In this document: one piece after another, positions 22,201 through 30,602 of the stretch
How positions within the stretch are numbered: the first letter of the stretch is position 1
Layout of the letters: every line of letters starts with the position of its first letter
Assembly (NCBI RefSeq): GCF_021531375.1
Contig: NZ_JADYTU010000019.1
Location: 1 to 34,235 of the forward strand
Source: Pseudoflavonifractor phocaeensis
Lineage (GTDB): Bacteria; Bacillota; Clostridia; Oscillospirales; Oscillospiraceae
Reading direction: 5' to 3'
DNA length: 34,235 bases
The notes under the pieces: model-generated
Database searches by the model: none
Told to the model about the DNA's origin: nothing
Seen by the model: the letters and a program-made list of their open reading frames with translations, nothing else
Made by a program: the position numbers and the translations under genes

Positions 22201-22261
22201 AAAAATCACCTCAAAAGCAGTATGCCCAGAGAAGCAAGAGATTTGCATATGCAGGAACTGG

Positions 22262-22295
22262 AAAAGCGTGAAGTAAAGGATACATCACGCTTTTG
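22262..22295. terminator. Terminator-like inverted repeat
   Basis: AAAAGCGTGA and TCACGCTTTT form a perfect 10-bp stem with a 13-nt loop; the closing T run works on either strand. No gene clearly ends here, so it may insulate the small gene from the nusB side. Confidence 0.5.
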
Positions 22296-22733
22296 AAAAG
22301 AGCCATGCCCATATTGGAACAGCGGAAAGCAGTCAACTGGACTGGGGCTATATATAGAAAAATCCTTCAAAATTACAGATTTCGGAGGATCTTGAGCCGG
22401 AATATTTTGGACGAACTTAAAAACGCAAGAGCATTGCTCCTTGGTTTGCGGGAAAATCTTTCTTTCCTGCCAAAGCGATCATACTGCCTCCGGGGCTCCT
22501 GAGTCCCGCTCTGACATCGGGCGCCTGCTGCTGGGAAAACACTGGATAGAGAGAATTTTTTTTCATTTTTCCGGGAAATTGGGGGTTTTCTTTTTGCATA
22601 TACATGTTTATAATAAGAGAAGTGACAATGAGTATGATCGGGCGCAGGCCTGATACGATCCTTGACAGCAGACAGGTTTTGTCCGGGCCGGAGGCCTTAC
22701 CTACAGGGATCGGTATTATGGGAGGAAAAAACG
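22296..22733. other. 438-bp leader region of the nusB operon without a supported gene
   Basis: Short frames are present on both strands but none has an RBS and plausible composition. TATAAT at 22609-22614 after a T-rich stretch is a candidate -10 box with no good -35, and TTGACA at 22662-22667 has no matching -10. The main promoter of the housekeeping cluster is presumably here, but I cannot fix it. No tRNA or riboswitch fold was recognised. Confidence 0.4.
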
Positions 22734-23264
22734 ATGACAAGAAGCAACGCCCGCGAGATCGCGGTGCAACTGATCTTTTCTTTGAGTTTTGGAGATGACT
22801 GTGCCGAGGAACTGCTGAAGCGGCAGCTGACGCCGGAGCGCTTTGCCGAGCTTGCGGAGGAAATGCCCCTGTACGCCCAGTTTCCCAACGAGAAGCAGGA
22901 GCAGTACATAAGGGAGCTTGTCTTGGGCGTATTTGCCCACGGGCCGGAGTTGGACGACTATATCAGCCGGTACGCGGTGGGCTGGTCCTTCGCCCGTATT
23001 CCCCGCATGGCGGCGGCTATTATGCGTACTGCCATGTACGAGGTACTGTATATGCCGGATATCCCCAACGCCGCCGCCATCAACGAGGCGGTGGAGATCG
23101 CCAAGAATTACGAGCCCCAGGAGGTAGTCTCCTTTGTCAACGGCATCCTCGGCACCTTTGTCCGTACCGAGTTTGCCGACACCCCGCCCAAGCCCGAAAA
23201 AGCGGAGGGGCTTGGAACTGAGGAGGGGGAGTCCTCCCGTCCCGCGGAAGAGGCGGAGGACTGA
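22734..23264 (+). CDS. nusB: Transcription antitermination factor NusB
   Basis: The protein has 176 residues; ATG 22734 follows GGGAGGA. The all-helical NusB fold is recognised by AREIAVQLIFSLSF at the start, then YIRELVLGVFAHGPELDDYI, RIPRMAAAIMRTAMYEVLY and the signature NAAAINEAVEIAKNY, ending with VVSFVNGILGTF. NusB binds boxA RNA with NusE (S10) and prevents early termination in rRNA operons. The C-terminal 25 residues are an acidic, Pro/Glu-rich tail beyond the usual domain. It is the first gene of a ten-gene cluster and lies 2 bp before the next start. Confidence 0.94.
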   Translation: MTRSNAREIAVQLIFSLSFGDDCAEELLKRQLTPERFAELAEEMPLYAQFPNEKQEQYIRELVLGVFAHGPELDDYISRYAVGWSFARIPRMAAAIMRTAMYEVLYMPDIPNAAAINEAVEIAKNYEPQEVVSFVNGILGTFVRTEFADTPPKPEKAEGLGTEEGESSRPAEEAED

Positions 23265-23266
23265 CT

Positions 23267-24205
23267 ATGCCTGTCCTGGGACTGGATACCAGCAACTATA
23301 CCACCTCCGCGGCGGTGTTTGACGGCCAAAACGGCTGGAATGAGGGCCGCCTGCTGGAGGTGCGCCCCGGCGAGCTGGGCCTGCGGCAGAGCGACGCTCT
23401 GTTCCAGCATGTGAAGCGGCTGCCGGAGCTGTTTTCCCGTTTGGAACAGGCGGGACTTCTTCAGAATATTGAGGCGGTAGGAGCCAGCACCCGCCCAAGG
23501 GCGGTGGAGGGCTCCTACATGCCGTGCTTTTTGGCGGGCGCATCCCAGGGACAGAGTCTGGCTCATACCCTGGGAGTGCCCTTTTTTGCCCATTCCCACC
23601 AGCAGGGGCACTTGGTGGCGGCGGCCTGGTCCGCCGGCCGTCTGGATCTGCTGGATCGGCCTTTCCTGGCCTGGCACCTGTCCGGAGGAACCACCGAGCT
23701 GCTGCGGGTGGAGCCGGACGGGACCAGCGTGAGAGCGGAGATCGTGGGAGGCACCAGCGACATCTCCGCCGGCCAGCTCATCGACCGGACCGGCGTGCTG
23801 CTGGGGCTCCAGTTCCCGGCAGGGAAGGCTCTGGACGCCCTCTATGACCAGGCGGACGCCTGTCTGGATTACCGGGTGAAGCTCCAGGAACTGAGCTTCT
23901 CCCTGTCCGGCATGGAGAACAAGGTCAAGCAGCTGGTGTCGGCGGGGGAGAAGCCTGCCAACATCGCCCGGTTTACCCTGGACACAGTGATCGGAGTGGT
24001 CCTCCGGGCTACCCGGGAGGCGCAGCGCCGCTGGCCCGGCCTGCCGGTGCTGTGCTCCGGGGGCGTGGCCTCCAACCGGCAGCTGCGGGGAGCGCTGGAG
24101 CAGGGCTGTCAGGCCATTTTCGCCCAGCCTCAGTATGCTACTGACAACGCCATGGGCGCCGCCATTCTGACTTGGCGGGCATTGGAGAAACAGCGGAGAA
24201 CATGA
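23267..24205 (+). CDS. TsaD/Kae1-like paralog of unknown function (M22 family)
   Basis: The protein has 312 residues; ATG 23267 follows GGAGGACTGACT. The ASKHA fold of the TsaD/Kae1 family is clear: LGLDTSNYTTSAAVFDG at the start and the metal motif HQQGH (His111, His115) matching the H-x3-H of TsaD. SGGTTELL and a final Asp293 in TDNAMGAA complete the metal site. It differs from true TsaD, which starts ETSCDETS and makes the t6A tRNA modification, so a separate tsaD should exist elsewhere. Paralogs of this kind accompany nusB or xseA in clostridial genomes, in the place where folD stands in B. subtilis (from memory). The activity is unknown. Its stop overlaps the xseA start as ATGA. Confidence 0.85.
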   Translation: MPVLGLDTSNYTTSAAVFDGQNGWNEGRLLEVRPGELGLRQSDALFQHVKRLPELFSRLEQAGLLQNIEAVGASTRPRAVEGSYMPCFLAGASQGQSLAHTLGVPFFAHSHQQGHLVAAAWSAGRLDLLDRPFLAWHLSGGTTELLRVEPDGTSVRAEIVGGTSDISAGQLIDRTGVLLGLQFPAGKALDALYDQADACLDYRVKLQELSFSLSGMENKVKQLVSAGEKPANIARFTLDTVIGVVLRATREAQRRWPGLPVLCSGGVASNRQLRGALEQGCQAIFAQPQYATDNAMGAAILTWRALEKQRRT

Positions 24206-25410
24206 GAACGGAAACGACCATACTGACGCCCACCCAGGTGGGCCAATATATCAAGGGCTTTATGGACCGGGACCGGGTACTGTCCGGTCTGCTGGTCCGG
24301 GGAGAGATCTCCAACTATAAGATGTACCCCTCCGGCCACCATTATTTCACCTTGAAGGACGGGGAAGGGGCCCTGCGGTGCGTCATGTTCCGGGGGGACG
24401 CCGCCTCGTTGCGGTTTCGGCCCCAGAACGGGATGCAGGTCATTGCCGCCGGCCGGGTGACCGTCTTTCCCCGGGACGGACAGTACCAGCTGTACTGCGT
24501 CCGCCTGACCCCTGAGGGGGCGGGAGACCTCCATGTGGCCTTTGAACAGCTGAAGGCAAAGCTGGCGCGGGAGGGGCTGTTTGACCGGGAGCATAAAAAG
24601 CCTGTTCCGCGGTTCCCCAAGACCATCGCGCTGGTGACCTCTCCTGTCGGGGCGGCGGTGCGGGATATGCTCCGTATCCTGGGAGCCCGTTGGCCCATGG
24701 CACAGATCAAGGTGCTGCCCGTCCGGGTCCAGGGCGAGGGGGCGGCGGAGGAGATCGCCGCCGCCATCCGTTGGGCCAACTGGCAGCAGGCAGCCGATCT
24801 GATCATCACCGGCCGGGGCGGCGGCTCCATGGAGGACCTGTGGGCCTTCAACGAGGAGGCGGTGGCCCGGGCCATCTATGACTCGGAGATCCCCGTTATC
24901 TCCGCCGTGGGCCATGAGCCCGACGTGACCATTGCGGATTTTGTGGCCGACCTGCGGGCCGCCACTCCCTCCAACGCCGCCGAGCTTGCGGTGCCCGACC
25001 AGAACGAGGTGTACGGCGCGCTGCTCCACCACCGGGAGCGGCTGCGGGGCGGGATGGCCTACCGGCTGGCCCAGTACCGCCAGCGGCTGGACCGGGCGGC
25101 CGGGAGCCGCGCCATGACCGAGCCCGCCTCCTACTTTCAAAACAAGCGGCTGCTGCTGGACTACCAGAGCCGCCGTCTGGTCCACGGCCTGGACCGGAGC
25201 GTCTCGGCCCAGAAGGAGCGGCTGGCCCGGCTGGCCGCTTCCCTGGACGCCCTGAGCCCCCTGAAAGTGTTGGGCCGGGGCTATGCCATTGCCCAGAAGG
25301 GGGACGGGACAGTCTTGTCCTCGGTGAAGGACGCCGCCCCCGGGGATCGCTTTACCCTGCGCCTGTCTGACGGTACGTTGGACTGCCGGGCGGAGGAAGT
25401 TAGAAATTAG
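24202..25410 (+). CDS. xseA: Exodeoxyribonuclease VII large subunit
   Basis: The protein has 402 residues; ATG 24202 overlaps the previous stop. The N-terminal OB-fold (about 8-105) contains RGEISNYKMYPSGHHYFTLK. The catalytic core has TSPVGAAVRD (146-155), GRGGGSMEDLWAFNEE (204-219), GHEPDVTIADFVADLRA (237-253) and ATPSNAAE. A coiled region (about 270-350) binds the small subunit, and the end has the conserved LGRGYAI segment. With XseB it degrades single-stranded DNA from both ends. The length is slightly under the roughly 450 of B. subtilis and E. coli, but all motifs are present. Confidence 0.97.
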   Translation: MRTETTILTPTQVGQYIKGFMDRDRVLSGLLVRGEISNYKMYPSGHHYFTLKDGEGALRCVMFRGDAASLRFRPQNGMQVIAAGRVTVFPRDGQYQLYCVRLTPEGAGDLHVAFEQLKAKLAREGLFDREHKKPVPRFPKTIALVTSPVGAAVRDMLRILGARWPMAQIKVLPVRVQGEGAAEEIAAAIRWANWQQAADLIITGRGGGSMEDLWAFNEEAVARAIYDSEIPVISAVGHEPDVTIADFVADLRAATPSNAAELAVPDQNEVYGALLHHRERLRGGMAYRLAQYRQRLDRAAGSRAMTEPASYFQNKRLLLDYQSRRLVHGLDRSVSAQKERLARLAASLDALSPLKVLGRGYAIAQKGDGTVLSSVKDAAPGDRFTLRLSDGTLDCRAEEVRN

Positions 25411-25454
25411 AGGACTGCGGGCTCCGCAGCCAGAGGCCGGAAAGGAGTATCTTC

Positions 25455-25691
25455 ATGGCGACGAAGAAGAAAATGGATTTTGAGGGCTCCATGGCCCGGC
25501 TGGAGGAGATCGTCTGCCTGCTGGAGCGGGGAGACGCCCCGCTGGAGCAGGCCATGACCCTGTTCGAGGAGGGGGCCAAGCTGCTGCGGGAGTGTACCAA
25601 GCAGCTGGACCAGGCGGAGCAGAAGGTGACTCTGCTGACCGCCGGAGAGGACGGCCAGCCGGTGGAAGAACCGTTTCAGGGAGAGAGCTGA
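25455..25691 (+). CDS. xseB: Exodeoxyribonuclease VII small subunit
   Basis: The protein has 78 residues; ATG 25455 follows AAAGGAG. DFEGSMARLEEIVCLLERGD and PLEQAMTLFEEGAKLLREC form the two-helix hairpin of XseB, which packs on the coiled region of XseA. The stop lies 1 bp before the ispA start, so the two are translated together. Confidence 0.96.
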   Translation: MATKKKMDFEGSMARLEEIVCLLERGDAPLEQAMTLFEEGAKLLRECTKQLDQAEQKVTLLTAGEDGQPVEEPFQGES

Positions 25692-25692
25692 C

Positions 25693-26571
25693 ATGGAAAA
25701 AGACTTTACACTGCTGATGGCCCGGGATCAGGCCATGATCGAGGAGCATCTGGCGAATGTTTTTCGGGGGGAGACCCATTATGCCGATTTGCAGGAGGCC
25801 ATGGAGTATTCCCTCCTGGCTGGGGGCAAGCGGATCCGCCCGGTGCTGACTCTGGAGACCTGCCGCATGTGCGGCGGCAATCTCCAGTCTGCCCTGCCCT
25901 TTGCCTGCGGGGTGGAGATGATCCATACTTATTCTCTGATCCACGATGATCTGCCCGCCATGGACAACGACGACCTGCGCCGGGGCCGGCCTACCAACCA
26001 TGTGGTGTACGGGGAAGCCACGGCCATTCTGGCGGGGGACGGTCTGCTGACCGCCGCCTTTGAACAGCTGGCCGGGGCGGAGCTGCCCCCGGACCGTGTG
26101 GCGGCTGCGGTGTCCTGCCTGTCCCGAATGGCCGGTCCCGCCGGTATGGTGGGAGGACAGGCTCTGGATATGGCGGGGGAGGGCCACGCCCTGACCCGGG
26201 AGGAGCTGGAGCTGCTCCAGAGCCTGAAGACGGGCGCTCTCATCACGGCCGCCGCCCAGCTGGGCGGCATCGCCGCTGGGGCAGGGCCTGAGGAGCTGGA
26301 GAAGATCCGCCGCTATGCCCAGGCCCTGGGCCGGGCGTTCCAGGTCCGGGACGATATGCTGGACGTTATCAGCTCTGAGCAGGAACTGGGCAAGCCGGTG
26401 GGCTCCGACCGGGCCAATGAGAAGAGCACCTTTGTCACGGCGCTGGGTCTGGATGGGTGTGAGGCCCTGGTGGAGCGGCTGACTCAGGAGGCGATTGACG
26501 CCTTGGAGGGCTTTGAGCGGCCGGAGTTCCATATCTGGCTGGCCCGGAAGATGGCTTGCAGGACCAAATAA
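25693..26571 (+). CDS. ispA: Polyprenyl synthetase, farnesyl diphosphate synthase type
   Basis: The protein has 292 residues and starts at ATG 25693. GGKRIRPVLTLETC binds diphosphate. The first Asp-rich motif is DDLPAMDNDDLRRG (85-98) and the second is VRDDMLDVISS (about 218-228). The two residues inserted in the first motif (DDxxxxD, type II bacterial) and the length fit FPP synthase (IspA). It condenses DMAPP/IPP to farnesyl diphosphate for undecaprenyl phosphate and quinone synthesis. dxs, the first MEP pathway gene, follows directly, a pairing seen in many bacteria. Geranylgeranyl synthase is the main alternative. Confidence 0.94.
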   Translation: MEKDFTLLMARDQAMIEEHLANVFRGETHYADLQEAMEYSLLAGGKRIRPVLTLETCRMCGGNLQSALPFACGVEMIHTYSLIHDDLPAMDNDDLRRGRPTNHVVYGEATAILAGDGLLTAAFEQLAGAELPPDRVAAAVSCLSRMAGPAGMVGGQALDMAGEGHALTREELELLQSLKTGALITAAAQLGGIAAGAGPEELEKIRRYAQALGRAFQVRDDMLDVISSEQELGKPVGSDRANEKSTFVTALGLDGCEALVERLTQEAIDALEGFERPEFHIWLARKMACRTK

Positions 26572-26598
26572 AGATCCCCAAGGCGGGAGGAAACGAAT

Positions 26599-28452
26599 TT
26601 GACCAATCAAGAGAAAAAAGAATATAAGCCCCTCCTGGCCCAGCTGACGGACCGGGAGGGGGCTGCCCTTTGTGCCAGCCTGCGGAAGGAGCTGGTGGAG
26701 GACGTCTCCCGTACCGGCGGCCATCTGGCCTCCAATCTGGGGGCGGTGGAGCTGACGGTGGCTATCCACAGGGTCTTTGATACCAGTGTGGACCGGCTGG
26801 TCTTTGACGTTGGCCACCAGTGCTACCCCCACAAGATCATCACCGGCCGGCGGGAGGCCATGTCCGGCCTGCGGCAGTACGGCGGTATCGCCGGTTTCCC
26901 CAAGCCGGGGGAGAGCGTCCACGACGCCTTTGTGGCCGGTCACGCCTCCAACTCAGTGGCGGTGGCTCTGGGCATGGCCCGGGCCAGGACTGCTCTGGGG
27001 GAGGACTATAAGGTGATCGCCCTTCTCGGCGACGGGGCCCTCACCGGCGGGCTGGCCTACGAGGGGCTGTCCAACGCCGGAGAGTGCGGCCAGCAGCTGC
27101 TGGTCATCCTGAACGACAACGGCATGTCCATCACCCCCAATGTGGGGGCGGTGGCGGACCATCTGGCCCGGCAGCGGCTGAAGCCCCAGTACCTGACCTT
27201 CAAGAAGAACTACCGCCGGTTCATGAATGCCACCTGGCTGGGCCGGAAGGCCTACAAGGTCACCCATCGGATGAAGCAGGCGCTGAAGCAGAGCCTGCTG
27301 CCGTGCAGCATGTTTGAAAATATGGGATTCAACTACCTGGGTCCGGTGGACGGCCACGATCTGCACCGGCTGACCAAGACCCTTCGGTACGCCAAGGAGC
27401 TGAACGAGCCGGTCCTGCTCCATGTAAAGACTGTAAAGGGAAAAGGCTTTCTACCTGCGGAAGAGAATCCCGACGCGTTCCACGGCGTCTCTCCCTTTGA
27501 CGCCATGACCGGAAAGCCGCTGAAGGCGGGGGGAGACAACTTCTCCGCCGTTTTTGGTCGGACCCTGGCCCGGCTGGGCCGGGAGGACCGCCGGGTGTGC
27601 GCCATTACGGCGGCCATGACCACCGGAACGGGGCTGGAGCACTTCCAGGCCGCCTGCCCTGAGCGGTTTTTTGACGTGGGCATTGCCGAGGGCTGTGCCG
27701 TCTCCATGGCGGCTGGCATGGCCAAGCAGGGGGCGATCCCGGTCTTTGCCGTCTATTCCACCTTCCTCCAGCGGTCCTATGATATGCTCATCCACGACGT
27801 GGCCATCGACCACCTCCATGTAGTGTTGGGGGTGGACCGGGCAGGTCTGGTGGGTGAGGACGGGGAGACCCACCACGGCGTCTTTGACGTGGCCTATCTG
27901 AACAGTGTTCCCGGCATGACGGTGCTGGCACCTGCCAGCTTTGCGGAGTTGGAGCAAATGCTGGAGCGGGCTGTTCTGAGGATGGAGGGCCCGGTGGCCG
28001 TCCGTTACCCCAGAGGGGGCGAGGGACGCTACACCGCCGACTGCGGCCAGGCCCCGTCCACGGTCCTGCGGCAGGGCGGGGATATCACCCTGGCCGGTTA
28101 CGGAATGGAGATCAACGACCTGCTGGAGGGAGCCCAGCTTCTGGCTGAACAGGGCGTGGAGGCCGAGGTAGTCAAGCTGAACCAGATCATCCCCTTGGTC
28201 CCCAATCTGGTGGTGGAGTCGGTGCGAAAGACCGGCGTTCTGCTTGTGGCCGAGGACTGCGCCGCCGAGGGCTGCGTGGGACAGCGGCTGGCCGCCGACC
28301 TGGAGCAGGCCGGCGTGCCGGGAAAGATCTGTCTGATCAACTGCGGCCAGCGCTTTGTGACCCACGGAGCGCTGAGCTGCCTGAAATGGGAATTGAGTCT
28401 GGACGGCGAGGGGATCGCACGAAAGGCAATGGAGGTGCTGGGCCGTGGCTAA
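26599..28452 (+). CDS. dxs: 1-deoxy-D-xylulose-5-phosphate synthase
   Basis: The protein has 617 residues, the usual length. The start is TTG 26599, set by GCGGGAGG (26583-26590). The N-terminal domain has SRTGGHLASNLGAVELTVA and the ThDP/Mg site GDGALTGG (144-151) with LVILNDNGMSI. The pyrimidine domain has the catalytic-Glu region VGIAEGCAVSMAAGMA and YSTFLQRSYDM. The last domain includes VAVRYPRG. It joins pyruvate and glyceraldehyde 3-phosphate to DXP, the entry step of the MEP isoprenoid pathway and a source of thiamine and pyridoxal. It overlaps tlyA by 8 nt. Confidence 0.97.
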   Translation: MTNQEKKEYKPLLAQLTDREGAALCASLRKELVEDVSRTGGHLASNLGAVELTVAIHRVFDTSVDRLVFDVGHQCYPHKIITGRREAMSGLRQYGGIAGFPKPGESVHDAFVAGHASNSVAVALGMARARTALGEDYKVIALLGDGALTGGLAYEGLSNAGECGQQLLVILNDNGMSITPNVGAVADHLARQRLKPQYLTFKKNYRRFMNATWLGRKAYKVTHRMKQALKQSLLPCSMFENMGFNYLGPVDGHDLHRLTKTLRYAKELNEPVLLHVKTVKGKGFLPAEENPDAFHGVSPFDAMTGKPLKAGGDNFSAVFGRTLARLGREDRRVCAITAAMTTGTGLEHFQAACPERFFDVGIAEGCAVSMAAGMAKQGAIPVFAVYSTFLQRSYDMLIHDVAIDHLHVVLGVDRAGLVGEDGETHHGVFDVAYLNSVPGMTVLAPASFAELEQMLERAVLRMEGPVAVRYPRGGEGRYTADCGQAPSTVLRQGGDITLAGYGMEINDLLEGAQLLAEQGVEAEVVKLNQIIPLVPNLVVESVRKTGVLLVAEDCAAEGCVGQRLAADLEQAGVPGKICLINCGQRFVTHGALSCLKWELSLDGEGIARKAMEVLGRG

Positions 28453-29254
28453 AAAGAGATTGGATGTGGCAATGACGGAACAGGGCCTGGCGGAGAGCCG
28501 GCAGAAGGCTCAGGCGGTCATCATGGCCGGTCAGGTCTATGTTAACGGCCAGAAGGTGGATAAGGCGGGCGCTCCGGTCAAGGAGGAGGACAAGATCGAG
28601 GTGCGGGGCAAGCAGCTTCGATATGTGAGCCGGGGCGGTCTGAAGCTGGAAAAGGCCATGAGCTGCTGGCCGATCAGTCTGCAGGGAGTCGTCTGCGCCG
28701 ACATCGGCGCCTCCACCGGGGGCTTTACCGACTGTATGCTCCAGAACGGGGCGGCAAAGGTCTACGCCGTGGATGTGGGCTACAACCAGCTGGACTGGCG
28801 GCTGCGGACCCATCCCCAGGTGGTGTGTATGGAGCGGACCAACGCCCGCTATCTGACGGCGGAGCAGATCCCCCAGCCCCTGGATTTCTTTTCGGTGGAC
28901 GTGTCCTTCATTTCCCTGAACCTGATCTTGCCCGCCCTGCGCCCGCTGATGCGGGCTGGTGGCGAAGGGGTCTGCCTGGTCAAGCCCCAGTTCGAGGCGG
29001 GACGTGAAAAGGTGGGCAAGAAGGGCGTGGTCCGGGACCCCCAGGTCCATCTGGAGGTGCTGGAGCACTTTCTGGTCCATGCGGCCAATGCGGGATTTTC
29101 TGTAAAGGATATTACCTTTTCACCCATAAAAGGTCCGGAGGGCAACATTGAGTACCTGGGCTATCTGTACGCCGGAGAAGGCCCGGCCTACCAGGGGGAT
29201 CTGAAGGCCCTGGTGGAGCTGTCCCACAGCGTCTGGAAGGAGGGGGAGGAATGA
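28445..29254 (+). CDS. tlyA: TlyA-family rRNA methyltransferase (S4 plus FtsJ-like)
   Basis: The protein has 269 residues. GTG 28445 starts inside the end of dxs and gives MAKKRLDVAM. The S4 RNA-binding domain (2-62; KAQAVIMAGQVYVNGQKVDK) precedes an FtsJ-type methyltransferase with the SAM motif DIGASTGGFTDCML (86-99). ERTNARYL, FSVDVSFISL and LVKPQFEAG follow. Members are annotated as hemolysin A for historical reasons; characterised TlyA makes 2'-O-methyl marks on 16S and 23S rRNA. B. subtilis yqxC holds the same place between dxs and ahrC. It overlaps nadK as ATGA. Confidence 0.94.
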   Translation: MAKKRLDVAMTEQGLAESRQKAQAVIMAGQVYVNGQKVDKAGAPVKEEDKIEVRGKQLRYVSRGGLKLEKAMSCWPISLQGVVCADIGASTGGFTDCMLQNGAAKVYAVDVGYNQLDWRLRTHPQVVCMERTNARYLTAEQIPQPLDFFSVDVSFISLNLILPALRPLMRAGGEGVCLVKPQFEAGREKVGKKGVVRDPQVHLEVLEHFLVHAANAGFSVKDITFSPIKGPEGNIEYLGYLYAGEGPAYQGDLKALVELSHSVWKEGEE

Positions 29255-30123
29255 AGATCATTCTCAGCTCCAACCCCTATCGGGACCGGGGACTGCGGGC
29301 GGCGCTGGAGGCACAGCGGGTTCTGGAGAAGGCGGGGGCCAAGACGGTGCTCTGCCTGCCCTTTACCCCCAAAAAAGGGGATCGGCTGGAGCTGCCCGGC
29401 CAGGTGCCCCTGTCCTCACTGAGCCGTGAGCTGCCGGAGGCCGACCTGCTGGTCTGCTTCGGCGGAGACGGCACGATCCTCCACGCGGCCCGGGACGCTA
29501 CCCTCCATAACGTTCCTCTGATGGGCGTCAACATGGGGAGCGTGGGCTTTATGGCCGAGCTGGAACGGGGCGAATTGGCCCAGCTGGCGCCGCTGGCCCG
29601 GGGGGAGTACACCATTGAGGAGCGAATGATGCTGGACGTTCGGGTCTTTCGGGGAGATCGGATGGTCAGCCAGGATCTGGCGCTGAACGACGCCGTCCTC
29701 TCCAAAGGCTCCATGGCCCGGGTGGCGGAACTGGAGGTGCTGGCCGACCAGACCCAGGTCACCGCCATGACGGGAGATGGCGTGATCATCGCCACACCCA
29801 CCGGCTCCACGGCCTATTCCATGTCCGCCGGGGGCCCCATCGTGGAGCCTACCTCTCAATGCATCATCGTGACCCCTGTGTGCGCCCACCGTCTGGCGGC
29901 CCGCGCCATGGTGCTGGCGCCTCAGAGGCTGGTGACGGTCCGGCTGCCCAAGGGGAACCGAAAGCATTTGTACTTGTCAGTGGACGGCGGGAAAGCGGTT
30001 CGGCTGACTGGCGGCGACCGGGTGGAGATCAGCCGGTCCACCTATACCACAAAGCTGGTGCAGCTGGCGCACCGCAACTTTTACCAAGTCATCAATCAGA
30101 AATTGGGAGGGTTTGCGCCATGA
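29251..30123 (+). CDS. nadK: NAD kinase
   Basis: The protein has 290 residues; ATG 29251 overlaps the tlyA stop. LLVCFGGDGTILHAAR contains the catalytic GGDGT (71-75). LMGVNMGSVGFMAEL, LNDAVLSKG and the nucleotide motif TPTGSTAYSMSAGGPI follow. It makes NADP from NAD and ATP. Its presence between tlyA and argR is common in clostridia, unlike B. subtilis. The argR start overlaps its stop as ATGA, so the genes dxs to argR form one translationally coupled chain. Confidence 0.97.
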   Translation: MKIILSSNPYRDRGLRAALEAQRVLEKAGAKTVLCLPFTPKKGDRLELPGQVPLSSLSRELPEADLLVCFGGDGTILHAARDATLHNVPLMGVNMGSVGFMAELERGELAQLAPLARGEYTIEERMMLDVRVFRGDRMVSQDLALNDAVLSKGSMARVAELEVLADQTQVTAMTGDGVIIATPTGSTAYSMSAGGPIVEPTSQCIIVTPVCAHRLAARAMVLAPQRLVTVRLPKGNRKHLYLSVDGGKAVRLTGGDRVEISRSTYTTKLVQLAHRNFYQVINQKLGGFAP

Positions 30124-30572
30124 AAAACGCGCGTCAGGCGGAGATTTTGAATATCATCCAGATGACGGAGGTGGAGACCCAGGAGCAGCTGCTGGAGGAA
30201 TTGCGCTCCAGAGGCTTTACCGCCACCCAGGCCACCATTTCCCGGGACATCAAGGAGCTGCGGCTGGTCAAGGAACTGACAGGCCGGGGCGGATACCGGT
30301 ACGCTCTGACCGAGCGGAAGACCGTGAGCGGACTGGATACCCGGCTGCGGAACATTTTTAAAGAAGGCGTCACCGCTGTGGACGTGGCCCAGAATATCGT
30401 GGTGGTCCGCACCATGCCCGGCCTGGCCTCGGCGGCCTGCTCCGCTCTGGACGGTATGGAGATCCACGGCATGGTGGGCAGTCTGGCCGGCGATGACACG
30501 GGCATCCTGATCATGCGGGACAATGCCGCCGCCCAGCAGTTCAGCAGCGAGGTCCACAAGCTGCTGAAATAA
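30120..30572 (+). CDS. argR: Arginine repressor ArgR/AhrC
   Basis: The protein has 150 residues; ATG 30120 with GGGAGGG upstream is preferred to a much longer upstream-extended frame that runs through nadK. The winged helix has FTATQATISRDIKELRLVK (33-51). The C-terminal hexamerisation domain has NIVVVRTMPGLASAACSALD and the arginine-binding GDDTGIL (124-130). With arginine it represses arginine biosynthesis and activates catabolism. The cluster position matches ahrC before recN in B. subtilis. Confidence 0.97.
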   Translation: MKNARQAEILNIIQMTEVETQEQLLEELRSRGFTATQATISRDIKELRLVKELTGRGGYRYALTERKTVSGLDTRLRNIFKEGVTAVDVAQNIVVVRTMPGLASAACSALDGMEIHGMVGSLAGDDTGILIMRDNAAAQQFSSEVHKLLK

Positions 30573-30602
30573 GGGCGTTTAGAAGGACAAGGAGGAGAGA
30601 GT

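Noticed and set aside
22417-22740. 107-codon minus-strand frame before nusB
   Set aside because: No RBS, low-complexity composition, and it overlaps the probable promoter region of the nusB cluster.
29859-30119. N-terminal extension of ArgR into nadK
   Set aside because: The extension is out-of-frame nadK sequence; the internal ATG at 30120 has an RBS and gives the normal 150-residue repressor.
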